DNA of 64,000 nucleotides from Nocardia sp. NBC_00565. Its GTDB lineage: Bacteria; Actinomycetota; Actinomycetes; Mycobacteriales; Mycobacteriaceae. Made by a program: the position numbers and the translations under genes. The notes under the pieces were generated by a model. It searched no databases. It was not told the origin of the DNA and saw only the letters and a list, made by a program, of their open reading frames with translations. The stretch lies in the NCBI RefSeq assembly GCF_036345915.1, contig NZ_CP107785.1:496001-560000 (forward strand). Reading direction: 5' to 3'. This document shows positions 62,299 to 64,000 of the stretch, piece after piece (position 1 is the first letter of the stretch; every line of letters starts with the position of its first letter).

Positions 62299-63822
62299 TC
62301 AGTCGACGTCGATCCAGTCGAGGGTGTGCGAGACGGCCTTCTTCCAACGGGCGTAACCGCGCTCGCGCTGTTCCTCGGTCCAGGTGGGCGTCCAGCGTTT
62401 GTCCTCGTGCCAGTTCTGCACGAGTTCGTCGGTGTCGCGCCAGAATCCGACCGCGAGACCGGCCGCGTAGGCGGCGCCGAGTGCGGTGGTCTCCGCGACC
62501 ACCGGTCGCGATACCGGCACGTCGAGGAAGTCGGCCTGCAACTGCATGCACAGTTCGTTGGCGGTGACGCCACCGTCCACCCGCAAAGTGTCCAGGCGCA
62601 CACCGGAATCGGCCTCCATGGCCTCGACCACATCGCGGGTCTGATAGCAGATCGACTCCAGCGTCGCCCGCGCGAGGTGGGCGTTGGTGCTGTAGCGGGA
62701 CAGGCCGACGATGACGCCGCGCGCATCCGAACGCCAGTACGGCGCGAACAGTCCCGAGAACGCGGGCACGAAGTACACCCCGCCGTTGTCCTCGGCCTGC
62801 CTGGCCAGCGATTCGCTTTGCGCCGCACCGGAAATGACGCCGAGCTGGTCGCGCAGCCACTGCACCGCCGATCCGGTCACCGCGATCGAACCCTCCAGCG
62901 CGTACACCGGCTTCTCGTCGCCGAGTTGGTAGGCGACGGTGGTGAGCAGCCCATGCTGCGAGCGCACGATATCGGTTCCGGTGTTGAGCAGCAGGAAGTT
63001 TCCGGTGCCGTAGGTGTTCTTGGCCTCGCCCGGACGGAAGCACACCTGGCCGACGGTGGCCGCCTGCTGATCGCCGAGCACACCGGCGAGGGGCACCTCG
63101 CCGCCGAAGGGGCCGTCGGCCCGGGTCTTGCCGAACAGGTCCGGATTCGACGAGGGTGCGATGGCCGGCAGCATCGCGCGCGGAATTCCGAAGAGGGATA
63201 ACAGTTCTGCGTCCCAGTCGCAGGTCTCCAGATCCATCAGCATGGTGCGGCTGGCATTGGTCGGATCGGTGACGTGCACGCCGCCGTCGACGCCGCCGGT
63301 GAGATGCCACAGCAGCCAGGTGTCGGTGGTGCCGAAGATCGCCTCGCCGGTCTCGGCATCGGCGGCGACGCCGGGAACGTTGTCCAGGATCCACTGCAGC
63401 TTGCCGCCGGAGAAGTAGGTGGTGGGCGGCAAACCGGCCTTGCGACGAATTATTTCACCGTGCCCGGCGCGTTCCAGCTCGGCGGCGATCTTGTCGGTGC
63501 GGGTGTCCTGCCAGACGATCGCGTTGCAGTACGGCCGCCCGGTCCGGCGGTTCCACACCACGGTGGTTTCGCGCTGATTGGTGACGCCGACCGCGGCCAA
63601 GTCGCGCGCGACGAGATCGGCCTTGTTGAGGGTGGATTCGATGACGGAGCGGGTGCGCTCCCAGATCTCGGTCGGATTGTGCTCCACCCAGCCCGCGCGC
63701 GGCAGAATCTGCTCGTGTTCGAGCTGATGGCGGGCGATCTCGTTACCGCCGTGGTCGAACACCATGAAGCGCGTGCTCGTGGTGCCCTGATCGATGGCGC
63801 CGACGTACTGGCCGAAGTTCAC
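62299..63822 (-). CDS. glpK: Glycerol kinase
   Basis: A 507-aa FGGY kinase phosphorylating glycerol with [21 protein letters not shown] is the N-terminal phosphate loop. Further signatures are [52 protein letters not shown] and [17 protein letters not shown]. The length is normal and all motifs are intact. It is first in the glpK-glpD unit. The inverted repeat upstream at 63908-63926 may be a regulator site. Confidence 0.97.
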   Translation of the reverse strand: MNFGQYVGAIDQGTTSTRFMVFDHGGNEIARHQLEHEQILPRAGWVEHNPTEIWERTRSVIESTLNKADLVARDLAAVGVTNQRETTVVWNRRTGRPYCNAIVWQDTRTDKIAAELERAGHGEIIRRKAGLPPTTYFSGGKLQWILDNVPGVAADAETGEAIFGTTDTWLLWHLTGGVDGGVHVTDPTNASRTMLMDLETCDWDAELLSLFGIPRAMLPAIAPSSNPDLFGKTRADGPFGGEVPLAGVLGDQQAATVGQVCFRPGEAKNTYGTGNFLLLNTGTDIVRSQHGLLTTVAYQLGDEKPVYALEGSIAVTGSAVQWLRDQLGVISGAAQSESLARQAEDNGGVYFVPAFSGLFAPYWRSDARGVIVGLSRYSTNAHLARATLESICYQTRDVVEAMEADSGVRLDTLRVDGGVTANELCMQLQADFLDVPVSRPVVAETTALGAAYAAGLAVGFWRDTDELVQNWHEDKRWTPTWTEEQRERGYARWKKAVSHTLDWIDVD

Positions 63823-63907
63823 CGTTGAGCCTCCGTCTACTGTCCTGCCGCGGGTGCGGCCGCTGAAGCCGACGTTACGGCCGGACTGCTGAACCGGACA
63901 TACCTCG

Positions 63908-63926
63908 CGTTCGACAATGCCGAACG
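63908..63926. promoter_or_regulatory. Inverted repeat upstream of glpK
   Basis: CGTTCG-(7 nt)-CGAACG lies 86 bp before the glpK start in an otherwise gene-free stretch. Glycerol genes of actinobacteria are often controlled by IclR-type repressors with such sites; the regulator gene is not in this window. Confidence 0.4.
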
Positions 63927-64000
63927 GTTGTGGTGGTGATTCGCCATCGGCCGCCAGTACTGTCCAGCGCTCGTGGAGATCGCTACGGCGCAGGTCACAT

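Noticed and set aside
62201..63394. In-frame N-terminal extension of glpD by about 398 codons through the glpK gene
   Set aside because: The added part is glpK read in another frame. GTG 62200 has a good ribosome site and gives the normal GlpD length.

Overview
The window comes from a high-GC actinomycete, most likely Nocardia or a close Rhodococcus-type relative. This rests on the GC-rich codon use, frequent GTG starts, an ileS gene with an actinobacterial T-box leader, a UPF0182 membrane protein, a CYP157/CYP154-type P450 pair and Corynebacteriales-type catabolic genes. Calls are by eye only; no database search was run.

Layout. (1) 148-27845 looks like a decayed integrative genomic island. 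It starts at an intact tRNA-Met(CAT) gene, followed 66 bp later by the C-terminal relic of a tyrosine integrase. It ends at 27795-27845 with a second copy of the tRNA 3' half (26 identical bases in the core). Inside are relics of two more integrases, IS1634-, ISL3- and IS701-type elements, two nested group II introns, a third broken intron, many pseudogenes and two conflict-type cassettes. Cassette A (4078-6617) is a small unknown protein, a caspase-like protease with C-terminal membrane helices, and a membrane protein resembling EACC1. Cassette B (7565-11400) is a 678-aa protein with a C-terminal HEPN-like Rx4H motif, divergent from a coupled pair of PD-(D/E)XK nucleases, one with an N-terminal TIR/deoxyribosyltransferase-like domain.

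(2) 28032-43182 is a catabolic cluster with local control: a LuxR-type STAND regulator and a TetR regulator; a luciferase-type flavin monooxygenase with a stand-alone flavin reductase; an SDR; an acyl-CoA synthetase; a Baeyer-Villiger monooxygenase; two enoyl-CoA hydratases; a CMD-like protein; two SnoaL-like proteins; and a RibBA-like protein that has lost its catalytic metal ligands. The enzyme set resembles the camphor route (type II Baeyer-Villiger oxidation, CoA ligation, type I Baeyer-Villiger oxidation, hydration), so a cyclic ketone or terpenoid substrate is inferred. A repeated TCAACG-type palindrome before several units suggests one TetR regulon.

(3) 43371-54036 holds a three-gene DyP-peroxidase operon, the UPF0182 protein, a membrane-anchored unknown, and ileS with its T-box. 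A 431-bp stretch of the UPF0182 3' end is duplicated in direct orientation inside the island at 24114-24544.

(4) 54037-64000 holds a P450 pair, a deletion scar joining an amino-acid permease relic to a copper amine oxidase relic, small membrane and secreted proteins, and glpD/glpK.

The most unusual structure is the nested group II intron (twintron) at 14334-19158. Removing the inner 2,419-nt intron leaves an outer intron of 2,406 nt, and both carry their own reverse transcriptase and domain V.
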